DNA of 64,000 bases from Macrobrachium rosenbergii (lineage: Eukaryota; Arthropoda; Malacostraca; Decapoda; Palaemonidae). The notes beneath the pieces are model-generated. The model ran no database searches, was not told where the DNA came from, and saw nothing but the letters and a program-made list of their open reading frames with translations. Made by a program: the position numbers and the translations under genes. Shown piece after piece: positions 11,568 to 24,122 of the stretch (the stretch's first letter is position 1; every line of letters starts with the position of its first letter). The stretch is from the NCBI RefSeq assembly GCF_040412425.1, contig NC_089742.1:74116125-74180124 (forward strand), given 5' to 3'.

Positions 11568-11974
11568 TCCCGTCGGTAGTGTAGTCTTCAAAGGTCAATT
11601 ACAGTTTAGTTACAGTCGGCCGACAAAATATTACTTTAAATTATTGTAAAGCAAGTAAAGTAACATAGGAAAACGTCAATTGCCGTGGTCTAGCTCACGG
11701 CGGAAGTACGCCTTAGAATTACCATAACTCCTGGCCGGTATCGGCTTTGGGACTGATTCAAAGACAGTACAGTTTCAGACAGTTGGTATATGTGCACCTG
11801 ACAGGTGTTTTGTAGGCAGAGTCCTACCCTCATTAGTGACAGGTCAACTTTTTACAAATCGAATCATCTTGTGAAACCTCACTTCCCTGTTTCCCGTCTC
11901 CCAGCCACTTTCCTTGGAATTTAAACTTCTTGCATATGTCTCTTGACATTGATGGTCCGCCGTGACTGATATTC

Positions 11975-12350
11975 ATGGTCGTAGAGAAACTTTTTTTTTT
12001 TTTTTTTTTTTTTACAAAACTGTACTCAGTTATGTTTGTTTCCAGTGTATTATTAAAATAAGCTATCTATTTTGCTCCTGTCCTATTTTCACTGTTCACC
12101 GGCGTTTTTCCAGTTTTACCAATATAAACTATCACAAGACTTGCATGGAATTCGTTATACACATCCTTTAGTATTGTGGGGCGAGTTCTTTACAAGTACA
12201 TGTTTCATTGTTCTATTGTTCTTAAATACAACATAACTCCAAAATTCCTAAGTAGATGGGAAATATCTTTGTAATTATTATTATATGGCAGTACAAGCGG
12301 GTGTTTTTATTATAAGTTTCTTTTTATCATAAAATGTCTTCTTTGCCGCT
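11975..12350 (-). pseudogene. Penelope-like element fragment (GIY-YIG region)
   Basis: Read on the minus strand in broken frames, the segment gives 'VVFKNNRTMKHVLVKNSPHN' then 'TKGCVYNEFHASLVIVYIGK' and TGKTP. This matches the region joining the Penelope reverse transcriptase to its GIY-YIG endonuclease: conserved Lys-Asn-Ser-Pro, Gly-Cys-Val-Tyr, then Tyr-Ile-Gly-Lys-Thr-Gly. The Cys-x-x-Cys normally before the Tyr-Ile-Gly is lost. Stops and a frameshift mark it as dead. It ends in an A-run (the T-run at 11991-12014). Confidence 0.7.
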
Positions 12351-12369
12351 TTTAATGCATTGTCTAATA

Positions 12370-12594
12370 CAGTGGTTCTCAGCCAGGGTGGAATTCCCCC
12401 CTAGGGGAGAATTTCAGTTCCAGCGGCGGGCGGGGGGGCGGGGATTGGGAATTGTGACCAAGGATTTTTAGCATATGCATGTTATTTGGAATGTACCTTT
12501 TGAGGCAAACAATTTTGGGAAGGGAGGTGAGGGGAATGGCATTCTGACATAAGGTGAAAGGGTGCATGGGCCTAAAAAAGGTTGAGAAACACTG
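12370..12594. mobile_element. hAT-type MITE, 225 bp
   Basis: Ends CAGTGGTTCTCAGCC at 12370 and GGTTGAGAAACACTG at 12594, an imperfect inverted terminal repeat of the well-known hAT 'CAGTGGTTCTCAA' type. The interior is G-rich and non-coding. No clear 8-bp target duplication remains. Confidence 0.75.
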
Positions 12595-12618
12595 GACAGT
12601 CAGGATGTTTCAATTTCT

Positions 12619-13214
12619 TGCCCATATTCCTAATCATATCTGTTTCATAATCAACGTAGTTAATGTAATCGTTAAAACTGCAGTTTTCTGAAATGTATTC
12701 AACGTATCAGTAATTATTTTATGGCCAATAATGGTAGGACATATGACAATTTGACAATTATCTTCATTACTGAAAGTCCGTTTTAAATAAAATGGCTAAC
12801 AGTACTTTGTTACATATGGTGTGCCTTGGTACTTAAAAAGACAAAGGGAATTTGATCTATAAAAGATTATGGAATATTATAAATCTTACATACGCAGACA
12901 TACACATACACGTATATACATATATTTATATATGCATGTATATATGTACGTGTGTGTATTATGTCTGCGTATGTATGCTTGATAACATTCCATAACCTTT
13001 TATAAATCAAATTCCCTTTGCCTTTTCAAGTACCAAGGCAAACCACATATAACAAAGTACTGTTAGCCATTTTATTTAAAACGAACTTTCAGTAATGAAG
13101 GTAATTGTCAAATTGTCATAAGTCCTATCACGATTGGTCATAAAATAATTACTGATACGTTGAATACATTTCAGAAAACTGCAGTTTTAACGATTACTTT
13201 AACTATATGGGTAA
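12619..13214. repeat. Large foldback element 1, arms about 250-290 bp
   Basis: Arm 12660-12925 pairs with arm 12945-13205 at high identity; for example gttaaaactgcagttttctg at 12671 and its complement at 13172. The outermost cttgcccatat at 12617 pairs with 13203-13214 after a 29-base insertion in the left arm. The loop is a short TA/CA-rich stretch. It abuts the next foldback directly. Confidence 0.92.
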
Positions 13215-13642
13215 GGAGCGCGGTCACTCACTGGAAACAATGCTCTTTTGTCAGTTAAGAAACGGTGACAACATCAAACTATCACATTACTTTCAAAATG
13301 CTCCCTAAACAGAATAAATGCTGTATTAGTGCCAGATATGGTTTTCGGTACAGTATCACTACAAAGATTTCAGAACCTTTCATAGCTGGTAGCTCAGAAA
13401 TAATGGAATATGGCTAACAATCTTACTGATCTGTTCACGCGCATACATATACATGCACAAGCTCATATATCGATGGTGGCCTAGTTAATAATTATGAGAG
13501 AAGTATTACCCAACAGGTTACTCAGCTGTGGTGGATTTCAGCTAGTGTGAAGGTAATGAAGCTTGCAACATCGCTTCAAAAATACTTGCTGAGAAACGGA
13601 AAATTAACACATTTTGGAGCATCTAATAGCAGTAGGCCTAGG

Positions 13643-13699
<57 letters not shown>

Positions 13700-14187
13700 G
13701 ATGATATTTATACATATATGATGTAAATATATGTATATATATCTCCCTAGGCCCACTACTATTAGCGCTCCAAAATGTGTTAATCTTCCTTTTCTCAGCA
13801 AGTTTTTTTGAAATGAGGTTAAAAGCCCCATGTCCTTCCTCACACTGGCTGAAATCCACCACAGCTGAGTAACCTGCTGGATAATATTTCTCTTATAATA
13901 TTAACTAGGCCACCATCAATATATGCGTGTGAATGTGTGCATGTATGTGAAAGTGTGTAACATAAACCCGTCAGTAAGATGGTCAGCCTTATTCCATTAT
14001 TTCTAAGCTACCAGCTATGAAAGGTTCTGAAATCTTTGAGTGATACTGTACCGAAAACCATATCTGATACTAATACAGCATTTATTCTGTTTAGGGGAGC
14101 ATTTTGAAAGTATTATGATAGTTTGATGTTGTTACCGTTTCTTCACTGACAAATGAGCATTGCTTCCAGTGGGTGATCGCACTCCTT
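13212..14187. repeat. Large foldback element 2, arms about 430 bp
   Basis: Arm 13212-13643 (starting taaggagcgcggtcactcac) pairs with 13745-14187 (ending gggtgatcgcactcctta) with scattered mismatches and small indels. The loop holds a (TA)n tract and a short AT-rich spacer. The frames at 13604-13862 are side-effects of the array. Confidence 0.93.
13645..13696. repeat. (TA)n microsatellite in the loop of foldback 2
   Basis: About 52 bp of TA at the centre of the inverted repeat. Confidence 0.98.
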
Positions 14188-14709
14188 ACGTACGGCACCG
14201 ATCTCTCAATGAGTCTTTTCACTCACCTTGCTTTCGAAGCCGGGGCACAGACTTCACGCGACGCAATACGAGTGGGCTCTAAAAATAGTAACACCTGGTT
14301 CGATAACCTCACTGCAAACTCAGAAGCCATTTGTAAAATTTATTGTAGGTCGTAATTCACGACAGGTCGGTCTTTAAATGTATAAACTATGTACCTTCGA
14401 TTTAAAATACGGCAACGAAACAACTCGCTGACAAATATTTTGCAGTGACACTCGCCATCCATAATGGACAGGTTATTTTGGATATAAGTTGGCTACGTTT
14501 CATACTATAATTACATCGATCGGGAAAAATGTAAATGGTGGGTTAGCAGCTGCTGTGGAAAAAAATTCATCACGGATAATGTAAAAAAGGACACGCAAGC
14601 ACGATATTTGGTGATGTATGTAATAGGAAGCCACAATAACGTATCTGAGCGACTACATTTTATTTCCGGTCACAGCAGAGTGATGCACCAAAGATCCTTC
14701 CGAATATAA

Positions 14710-14988
14710 TTAAAGAACAACAACAGTAATGATGTACATTGGTATGTTCAACAGAAATAGTGACGCTAATAGTACTGGTCCAGCCAATTTCAGTTCATGA
14801 GTGATATTCACATCTTGATATTGAGGGTAAACCCCAATAGCGCCGACAACTCCGTTCAGTCGTCTTAGCATTGAACTCACTAATATCGCCACCATTTCAT
14901 CAAGGTCTAAGTAACTTTCATTAAACCATTGAACTCTTTCTCTGTAGAAACAATACTCCCAGTGTGTTATATTTACGTTCGTCTTCAT
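14710..14988 (-). CDS. Orphan 92-codon open frame with a C-terminal hydrophobic segment
   Basis: ATG at 14988, stop at 14710. The protein starts MKTNVNITHWEYCFYRERVQ, has an acidic middle (ESYLDLDEMVAIL), two further possible sequons, and ends in a hydrophobic segment of about 25 residues (LAGPVLLASLFLLNIPMYII...). It lies wholly inside CLN3 intron 2 on the same strand, away from any repeat I recognise. The composition looks more protein-like than the shadow frames around it. I do not recognise a family. It could be a small nested gene, a remnant of an integrated element, or chance. I see no splice site that would join it to CLN3, and exons 2 and 3 already join without it. Confidence 0.3.
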   Translation of the reverse strand: MKTNVNITHWEYCFYRERVQWFNESYLDLDEMVAILVSSMLRRLNGVVGAIGVYPQYQDVNITHELKLAGPVLLASLFLLNIPMYIITVVVL

Positions 14989-16006
14989 ATTTGTAAAAAT
15001 ATTCTATTTCAATTCTACGATTTTTATGGTATTAAAAAGAAAATTGGTGATGGGTAATATTTATGTTATCGTGCATTTAAACTGGTCTACTCAGAATCCA
15101 GGCGTGCCAACCGAATCTTTTACTTCAAAGCGTTTTGCTGCCTATCAATCAAGCGGACTTTATTTTAGTTTAAGTACGGAAGTTATAATTGATATGACAT
15201 TTCTGATAATTATATCTAATTTTCTAAGGTAAAATAACGTTCTTTCTTTTAAAAGAAAGATATCTAAACAGATAATAATCTGGTGACACGGTTGATAAGA
15301 CTGTTCGTATCATCTAAGCATGTTGAAATATTTCAAAATGATTCGGAAAAAATACTTAAAACCTGTGTAAAACAAGGAAATTGCTTTTATTATTATTATT
15401 TTCCGCTTGTTTTAATTGATTCTGATTTTCATAATATAAAAAAAATTTGCTCAAACTAATTTACACACGGAATATAAAAAGACAGTAGGATCCGAACGAT
15501 ATATTCCGTAAGTAGTGTAATATTCTGTAGCGTGGTTCTACATATGAAAAATAATTAAATCTAGGTTTTTGTTGATAATTTAGTATCCACTTGAAGGGGC
15601 GACAGACATCTCTCACAGATTTGTATATAAACAACCCATGCATGGCAAAAAAAAAAAAAAAAGCTTCAATGTGCATTTAGATTTCAAGAAAAGACCTGTC
15701 TTTTGCTTGACACTCAAGCCATCACTTTCGAAAACTGGGCCCTGCTCACACGAGGCGATTCCAACCGTCCGATCTTAAGCAGGCGTTTCAACCCAGTGGG
15801 GTCCTTTGGGAGTGTTTACACACACAAGAGGATGGTTGGCGTCTTTATACGCGCCGCCTAACACATAATCTGAGATTGCTGTCGCCAAGGCATCGCCAGG
15901 TCGGACCCTCCAGATACACGTGTTTCTTTCAAAGTAACTATTCTCGCGGCTCATTGGACGAATAGGTGCTTTTGCCAGAACAAGTGCGAATGGAGGCTAA
16001 CAGGTT

Positions 16007-16124
<118 letters not shown>

Positions 16125-16344
16125 GAGAAGATGAAAAACGTCTACCTATTTGGTACAGAGGTTTGCAGAATATCAGGCCAAAATAGTAAATCCTCAAACA
16201 ACGTTATGGTAGTTTTGCAATAGAGTTACGACCGTTTCTTGTGCGCTTCTATTAAGTCTCAGTCAAAATAGGGTGCATACCCAACAGAATCTTTGTTTTT
16301 GCTTTTGCTGAATCGTGGCGTCGATCACCTTGTGAGAACAGTAA

Positions 16345-16440
16345 GGCCCTGTTCACACCAGGATTAATAGTACTCTATTAATCCTGTTTCACACGAGGCT
16401 ATTTCATTTGCGACGATTCCAAATCGGTGGGGTCTTATGG
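16345..16440. repeat. Element fragment with 'ggccctgttcacac' terminus
   Basis: The run 'aggccctgttcacacc', a small hairpin (ggattaatag...ctattaatcc) and 'cacacgaggct...gacgattcc' echo 15737-15775 (ggccctgctcacacgaggcg attcc). They look like two ends or two fragments of one DNA-transposon family whose termini resemble Harbinger types. Boundaries are uncertain. Confidence 0.4.
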
Positions 16441-16671
16441 TTTTGTACAACTACTGTAGGTACTACAGTTATCACAAAGTTTTCTTCTGGTAAAATTGAT
16501 TTCGCCCATGTTCATAGAATTAGAAAAAATATCACATTTAATCACTGTCGGTAAATCTTCAAACAATTTTATATTCATGCTCAAACACTGTATTGAAAAC
16601 ATTTTGGTTGGTGTTTTCTTAGTTTTGAATATAATGTTACGGACATTCACTGCGCAAGTCTTTTGTCTGTC

Positions 16672-16845
16672 AATAATAATAAAATCCGAGTGGTTCTTGT
16701 TTGTCCGGCCCGGGTGGGGGCGGGGTAGGTAGGTCATCGGGAGGGTAGGGGAGACATGACACATCCACCCTCCTCCTGCAAACCGGGTAGGTAGGGGACC
16801 ATTGCCGGGTTCCAGCGCAGATTAGCGCTCGCCATCAAGCTCGTT
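16672..16845 (-). repeat. Family-D GC-rich short element, copy 1
   Basis: On the minus strand it starts gaacgagcttgatgg, continues through 'gctggaacccggc' and C-rich Pro-type codons, and ends in tcggatttta plus (ttatta) repeats. It matches 57855-58096 on the plus strand. The (ATT)n tail suggests a SINE-like retroposon. Confidence 0.75.
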
Positions 16846-18207
16846 CAAAATAAGGAGCACCCAACAACATTCTTGTGTTTGCTTTTGTCAAATCGTTTGT
16901 GTTGATCACCTGGTGTGAATATCAGTCAGTGCTTTCCACATTAGGTTCCCTGAATAGGCCTATATTATCCTTCAGTAATGTTGTTTCAAAATGTAACCAA
17001 AGTACCCGTGATTAGCATATGATCAGTATATAGATCTACTACAGTTGGTGAAGATAGTTGGCACTACAAAATTAGTCACCACCACAGCCTCACTTTTTAA
17101 GAAAAGCACTGATAATAGTGATGGACTGATGGTCATATTTCTCCCACATAAAGAGCAGAGTTGTAACTGTTAAACTGATATAGCATTTGTTATAATAATG
17201 TTAGGAATGTAAATCCCTACGTACAGCTGGCATAATGACAATTCTTGCAGTTACAAGCAGCAGGTTAAGTTTTATGATAAAATTATTTCCTGTGCAGTTA
17301 GTTTAAATATTAAAACAAAGAGATGTCATCACCGCATCTTAGGTTGCCCATAACTATTGCAAATACTTGATATAATGCCTCTCTGATTCCTCAGTTATAC
17401 CTAGTGCTTAAACTAAAATTAATTTTTAACTTACAAAAAACCAGTACTTTACAGTAGAATTATCTGCAGTAGCAGTCATCTCCGGACATGCCCATAGTTT
17501 CCCTTCTCACTTTTCTAATATGAGTTCAGATCCGTTCGCGATCACAGTGGCGAAAACCAGTCAATCTCTGCACAGCCTGGAACAGCGTGGATCTGCTGGT
17601 GCTTGGAGGGGTAGGTAGGAGGCCTATTACTGAAAGTAATGGATTTGTATATGGAAAAAATCTTCATACACCCATTACTTGACGCTAGCCTGAGTACCTA
17701 CTTAAGTGAAAGGCCTCATTACTTGAATTTTGTAGAAAGATTCACGAGTTTAAGAGAACAATTTGGTACTTCCTGATATCAATCGTCCAATACTCTTAGC
17801 CAGGGGTAATAATGAAAGAATGAGGAAATACTGAAGGCAAAGGGACATCTCTTTGGGTAAATGGAATTACTGTTCATCAAAGTTTTTGGCCTTCAATTCA
17901 ACCTGCTCTCCCACACGTGAAAGGGCGAAAAACAGAACAGTTTTTGCAGTGTTAAAAAATTAAAGCATAAATTACTGGTGAGCATAGTGGCCCATAATTT
18001 CTCATAGCTAATGTTGGCTTCATGTAATGAAGAAAGAGGACTGAAGAGAATGTCAGGACAAGAAACTCATCTGAATACTAACAAGACAAAGAGAGAAAGA
18101 CAACCAAAATGTTGAACTGAATTCTATACATCTCTCAAAAACCTTGTCCCTAATACTAAATATGTTGACAGTGTTCTTCTACTCAGCACATGAAATTGAT
18201 CTGAAAA

Positions 18208-18485
18208 GTTAAGTGTACCTTAGTTTTACCAGACCACTGAGCTGATTAACAGCTCTCCTACGGCTGGTCCGAAGGATTAGACTTAGTTTGCGTGGCTAAG
18301 AACCAATTGGCTACCTAGCAACGGGACCTACAGCTTATTGTGGAATCCGAACCACATTATAGCGAGAAATGAATTTCTATCACCAGAAATAAATTCCTCT
18401 AATTCTTCATTAGCCGGCCGAAGACTCGAACTTGGGCCCAGCTAGTGCTAGCCGACAACTCTACCGACTCTCCCAGCGAGGAACT
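18208..18485 (-). repeat. Family-A tRNA-derived SINE, copy 1, with target duplication
   Basis: Read on the minus strand: a tRNA-like head (gagagtcggtagagttgtcg A-box region, then gttcgagtc B-box region), a unique body (ggattccacaataagctgta) and the tail actaaggtacacttaacttt. It is flanked by a 16-bp duplication, gaaaYtgatctgaaaa, at 18192-18207 and 18486-18501 with one mismatch. This defines the element exactly and shows target-primed insertion. Confidence 0.92.
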
Positions 18486-19097
18486 GAAACTGATCTGAAA
18501 ACTGATTTCTTCGGAAAATACCTTAGAGAATTTCATAGTTTTATGGATAAAGCTACACAGGTTGCATGGATCCACAAAGCTCCTAGTATAAATGTCATCT
18601 TAAGGATGAGTGCAGCGCACAGTAATTTTAATATTTCGGGAATCCATGGAAAGATTCCAGCATCAGCCATGGTGCTTTGTGATGCTAGTTATGCATTGTT
18701 TCCCAGGAATCAGAGAGTAATTCTGTGTGAGAAGACGTACATTTGTATGAATAAAAACCTGTTCTCTTAAAGGAACCCTTTACTCTAGAAGAACCACTAG
18801 TTTTGAGCCACATTAGGCTCCTCTTCAGGCAAATGCATATGTAGAAATGCAGCTAAGTAAGTCAACAATGATATGACTAAGATCTTTGTGTCACTGATAT
18901 CCATTTTTCGTTTCTTTCTACATTTGTTGACTTTTTTTTTTACCTACACTCATATATATGCTTTTGCCTGTAGAGGCGCTTAGTGGTGCTCTCTGCAGGT
19001 GGGTAGCACGTCAGCGCATCTCAGAAGGTGCGCCGTCGGGATTACTAAAGGATGTTTGCAGCGTCCCTTCGGCTCCACACAGAACTCGCTCTTTATT

Positions 19098-19445
19098 TTT
19101 CTGTAAAAGAAAACTATTGAGATGGCTATTTGTCTGTCCGTTAGCACTTTTTCTGTCCGCCCTCAGATCTTAAAAACTACTGAGGCTTGAGGGCTGCAAA
19201 TTGGAATGTTGATCATCAAACATACCAAACTGCAGCCCTTTAGTCTCTGTAGTTTTTATTTTATTTAAGATTAAAGTTAGCCATGATCGCGTGTCTGGCA
19301 TCGCTATAGGTGCCAACAACACAGGCCACCAGCGGGCAGTGGCTGAAAGTTTCATGGGCTGCGGCTGAGAGTTTCATACAGCATTATATGCTGTACAGAA
19401 AACTCGAGTGCGCAGAAGAAACTTCGGCATATTTTTCACTTGTTA
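19098..19445 (+). repeat. Family-B foldback repeat, copy 2 (subfamily II)
   Basis: From ctgtaaaagaaaactattga to cacttgtt. It contains the internal hairpin and the 'tgaaagtttcatgggctgcg' block instead of the subfamily-I 'gatagatct' block. Confidence 0.82.
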
Positions 19446-22215
19446 GCCATTTACATTACCTCCACCGCCGCTTCCTTTCTGCAGTCTTGCTGTCCAACTT
19501 CTATCACTTTTTAGTGCAATTGTGGGACTTTCTCCCGGTTGCCCCTTCAGATCCACATATTTTGTGTCCTTATTTCGTGGATCTCTTCCCCTTGCAGTCC
19601 CATCACTCCAGCTTCACCTTCTCACTGCCTTAAGCAGTGAATAGCCAAAAGTCTTTTGCCCCAGTCTTTTGCCTGAATCGCATAACATTTAATCAGTTTA
19701 GTGTTCTTGAATAAAAGGTGCCCTAAAAACAGATTTTAGTTTGTACCTCTTTACACGCACAGAATGTAATTCCCTCATATATGCTCAGCTGTGTTTCTGG
19801 AACACAGGAGTAGGCTACATCCATGAGAGACTGCATGTCCAGAATTCCCGCAGTAGATAAATCTCATACAGAAGGATTTTGAGGTTGGGAATTTTCTAGA
19901 TTAAGTGAAGAACATATTGGAAAATCTGTGCCTTGAGACACTTGATAGATAGCATGTCCAAATGTATGTGATTGACGAAGCGGCTCAACCAAGCTAAGGT
20001 GTAAAGTTGTAGAACTGAGAAACAGGCATCAAATACACATGTCAGTGATTGTACAGTAAGTACAAAGATGATCCAGAATGAAACGCAGATAATTTTTTAC
20101 CGGTTCTGTAGTATCTGAAAGAGCTGACCTAAAAGAACTTTTTTTTTAACATGATCTCATAACATCGTATGGTGCTGCATATTTTCTATTTAGCAGTCAT
20201 TAGGCAAATATTGTCTTAGAAAAAACCACTTTTGCTATCTTATCACATCTAGGGCTTAGACACCATTCAAGAAGAACATGGTCATTGAAGAGCGCAGAGA
20301 AACAACATAGAAACCAATTAGAGTTTGTAACAGTTAATAAGCGTTTTAGAAATTTAGTGTCCCATATAAAAAATTCTTGGTCGCTTATTGTCATTATGAC
20401 CATGTACCAATGACTGTGAATATAAACAAGACTAAAAAACTTGGAGAGAAAGACAAAAACCCATTACTTTACATTTTATGAACGTTAGAGTAGTGAAAAA
20501 GAAAGAGAAAATTATGAGAAAAAAGTACAAGATATGTGCAAGGGTGGAAAGAGCAATGTACAAGAATCTTAGAGGGAATGCGCACGATTGTGGAAGTTTT
20601 GAAAGCAGTTAGGATAATTTTTGGCCAGTGTTAAGAAGTGAAGGACTAGAGAGCTAATGTCTGGCAGGAAAATCTGGGAGAAGGAGGGACAGAAGAAGAT
20701 AGATGGAGAACTACCTAGACAGAATAAGGAATGACAATAGGAGAGAGAATAGCCGCAGACTCGATGCACATGACAGGAGAAGGAATGGCATGGAAGTTCA
20801 CGATTGCCAACGTTGTGGGAGACGCAGCACACTGGAGATGAAGCACTAGATATTACTGAGCTTTATAAAACAGGGCTTTTGGGCTTCTCTGCGCAGCACC
20901 TCGAGAAGGTCTGTGGCAACAGTGTTATGTGCTCTAGGCTTTATCCAGCTGACACCTTAGGTTTTATCAACTCAAGTCTGACTCGCCTGTTTTCAGTGCA
21001 CATAATAAACGTTCGTCTTCCTTCTTTGAATGGGTTTATTAAAACATGAAGAAATACGATGGATTTCATTCATGTGTCCTTGTTACTTCAACTGGCCTTC
21101 TAACAATATAGTTGTTTCCTAATATCACCAAAGCAAGAGAGAATCAGACACTAGCACAAGTGACTAAATCGTAAGTTATAATGACGGAGAAGTAAAATAA
21201 ATATCCCGTTTTCGGCAGCAGTGCAGTTATCTATTATGTCAGTGTTCTCAGTGGACAGATCTGAGCTAAACTCCCAGAGATAATGTGATGTTGAAGAAAA
21301 AACGAACGAAATTAACTTTATGATCTAAATAGGCATCTTGCTACATGGGGTTGTTCTTGAAAAGAATGATTGTGAGAAATCCTTCTGAATTCAAAATAAT
21401 CATAAAACATCTTGATTCCTTATAAGAACAAACTGGAAAAAATAAATATGCACAAATAGTGATACAAGGCGAAATGAGTGAAGAAAATATGAACAAAAAT
21501 AAAATAAGGTTGAAAATTGCTCGAGGTCAGAGGTTATAAGCACTTGAGCGACAAAGAAAGGTTGACACCCATTCAGTAAGTTTCTGCCGTGGAAAAACAA
21601 AGGCACAAAACGCATGACGCCGTTGCAAAATTTGAAGGGATGAACTTCAAAAAAAAAAAAAAAAAAAAAAAAGAATAATTTTAATGGAAAAAATGGATGA
21701 CAAGCACTGTAAGATCAGCAATTCACTGGTTAGAGCTCAAGAAGAGTTATTATAATATTGTAACGAATCTGAGAGATAATGTTATGAAGTTACAAGATCC
21801 AAGAGAATTCTCGTGATAACGTTGCGTCAGACATTCTAGTTCAACGTGTTCCTTTTCGGTTTGTTACTCCAGGCTACTGTAATTTAAATAAAACTTACGC
21901 TTTCGTGTGGTGTTAATTTGAACGCAGTTTTTTGTTGGCATGCATAATGCCTTCAGACTTTTCAAGAGATTAGATCCATTATTTCTTGAAAACCTTTCTA
22001 ACCTTACAGACCTTACAGTTCGTTCGGGTTGCCCCAGGTCCCTCAGTGTGAGGCAGTCATGAGCTCATAAGTGTGTTAAATAACTTGAGATGCATAACCC
22101 TACGCGCTGAGATGAATTGTGAACGTCAAGTCGACTTCGACAGCATCTTATCTTAAAACTAACACGGCGATGGTTACATATCTGAGCATTAAGGCATTCA
22201 TGGCACAGCCCTTAC

Positions 22216-22471
22216 CAGTAAGCGACCGTGTCCCTGTAGCGCTGGAAGCAGCCATTGACTGAGCTTCTGTAATGAATCGAATAGACGTCTGTAGAATCCT
22301 CGCTGTCACTGTCTTTTCCTTTCGCTTTTCCTCTGACACCTCCGCCATCTTCTGTCACTCTCTCTATTCTGGCCTTACTCTCAGTCTCTTCGATGCTCAG
22401 CAAAGTTGAGGACTCTTCTGAACCCTCTTTCGTTCCTGTGACGTCACCATCTTCTCCTCCCCAATAGTTAT
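22216..22471 (-). CDS. CLN3: CLN3 (battenin) homologue, exon 2: acidic cytosolic N-terminus
   Basis: Exon of 256 nt. The acceptor tgccttttgcag ends at 22472 and the donor GTAAGG begins at 22215. It enters in phase 1 and leaves in phase 2 (TG|). It encodes NYWGGEDGDV followed by a Ser/Glu/Asp-rich stretch and ends YRDTVAYW. The last residues join exon 3 to give VAYW-WLGFCNNF, matching the start of the first CLN3 helix. The acidic segment contains Ser-Ser-Thr-Leu-Leu, a possible dileucine-type sorting signal of the kind known in the CLN3 cytosolic N-terminus. The frame also runs upstream into a dispersed SINE with an ATG at 22526, which is judged non-coding because a strong acceptor intervenes. 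Confidence 0.85.
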
Positions 22472-22497
22472 CTGCAAAAGGCACACAGTCATGAGAA

Positions 22498-22795
22498 TAG
22501 AATATAGAATTGAGGCCAGAGGCCAAGTGCTGGGACCTATGAGGTCATTCAGCGCTGAAAGGGAAATTGACAGTAAGAAGGCTTGAAAGGTGTAACAGGA
22601 GGAAAACCTCGCAGTTGCACTGTGAGACAAGTGTTAGAGAGGGTGGAAAGTAAGATGGAAGAAAGAGAATATGATCAGAGGTACAGTAAAAGGAACGAAA
22701 GGAGCAGCTAGGGGCCTAAGGGACGCTGCAAAGAACCTGAATTATTGCCCTAAGTGCACCGCATGAGGTGCACTGATCACGCTAACCCCCTACGT
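22498..22795 (+). repeat. Family-C SINE-like repeat, copy 2
   Basis: Full-length match to 9101-9388, starting gaatatagaattgaggccag only 27 bases upstream of CLN3 exon 2. Because CLN3 reads the other way, the SINE sits in the intron next to the 3' splice site region. It supplies the spurious ATG of the longer frame there. Confidence 0.82.
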
Positions 22796-23397
22796 GGCTC
22801 AGTCATGAGCTTCCTACTCCAGTTATTTCTCTTCATAAGAATTTGCTTAGTGGATGGTGCAACGAATTCATATTCAGGTTACTTGTGAACTATGAAACAC
22901 TTGAACAGCAAGCATTAGAAATATTCTGAATAGGTTTCTGTAGGAGCTTAGCTTGCAGTATGGTAAAGTAAATCTTACTGATAAAAGATATAAGCAGGTT
23001 TATTTAGCTTGTTATTTCTTAACTTAGGTTTGATGCAGTAACCAGGATTTTCCTGGTTTTACGGTGAAGGAAATTCCATCATAAATAAACTAATGCCAGA
23101 AAGAACACTTTAAAGTTTGGCAACTTTAAAACATCATAGAAATTTTATTTGTGAACTTACAGTAAGGATTCAGAACTGAAACGAAGCTTGAATTCGTAGA
23201 TAATGAATTTCAGGATCTCAAGACTAGTCATTGTTACTACCTGGGACGTGGGGTTTAACCTTAATGCTTTTTCGGGTTTCATGTGATTAAACTCACTCTC
23301 TGGCATCATTTGAATTGCAATTTGCGGAACAGCTCATTGCAAATGACATTTGCTGCAACTATTTTTAACCAAGAGTTTAGTGATTTTGTTCATCAGC

Positions 23398-23815
23398 AGC
23401 CATTCAGTAAGTTGTCACGAAGTTTCTTCGGCGCATTGGAGTTTTCTGTACAGCGTATAATGCTATATGAAACTCTCGGCCACGGCTCATGAAACTCTCA
23501 GCCACGGCCCATGAAACTCTCAGCCGCGCCCCATTCAACTCTCAGCCACGGCCCGATGGTGGCCTGTGTTGTTGGGACCTATAGCTGTGCCAGACGCGCG
23601 ATCATGGTTAGCTTTAGACTTAGATAAAATAAAGACTGCTGAGGCTAGAGGGCTGCAATTTGGTACGTTTGATGACTGGGGGTTGGCTGATCAACATATC
23701 AATTTGCAGCCCTCTAGCTTCAGTAGTTTTTAAGATCTGAGGGCGGAGAGAAAAAGTGAGGACGGACAGACAAATAGCCATCTCAAGAGCTTTCTTCTAC
23801 AGAAAATTAATAAAA
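23398..23815 (-). repeat. Family-B foldback repeat, copy 3 (subfamily II, expanded)
   Basis: Minus-strand copy with the usual hairpin. Its first third contains about four tandem variants of 'catgaaactctcagccacgg', a local expansion peculiar to this subfamily. Confidence 0.88.
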
Positions 23816-24091
23816 ACGGACATGGTGATGTTAAATCTTGTACCCATTAAGGAAAGGACACATATTTATGATTATGAGTTGGTCCTTCAGTGTGAAATAT
23901 TAATCATTCGATGTGGACAATACGTGACATGATACGTTATAGTTGCTGACAGACAATGAAACATTACTGATGCCTGCACAAGTCTCATTTGTGCCGTTAC
24001 TGATGCTTCTGCCTTTGTGATTTTTTCAGTTCGCGGAGTTCCCTATCGAGTTCCCTATCGAATAAAAGCAAGATCTTTGTCTCAAGACCTG

Positions 24092-24122
<31 letters not shown>
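24092..24122. repeat. (GA)n microsatellite
   Basis: About fifteen GA units. Confidence 0.98.

Noticed and set aside
18432..18770. 112-codon frame beginning in a SINE head
   Set aside because: The start codon lies in the tRNA-like head of family A; no conserved motif follows and no splice context was seen.
22212..22526. CLN3 starting at the ATG at 22526
   Set aside because: That ATG lies in a family-C SINE, and a strong polypyrimidine/AG acceptor at 22472 separates it from the coding part.
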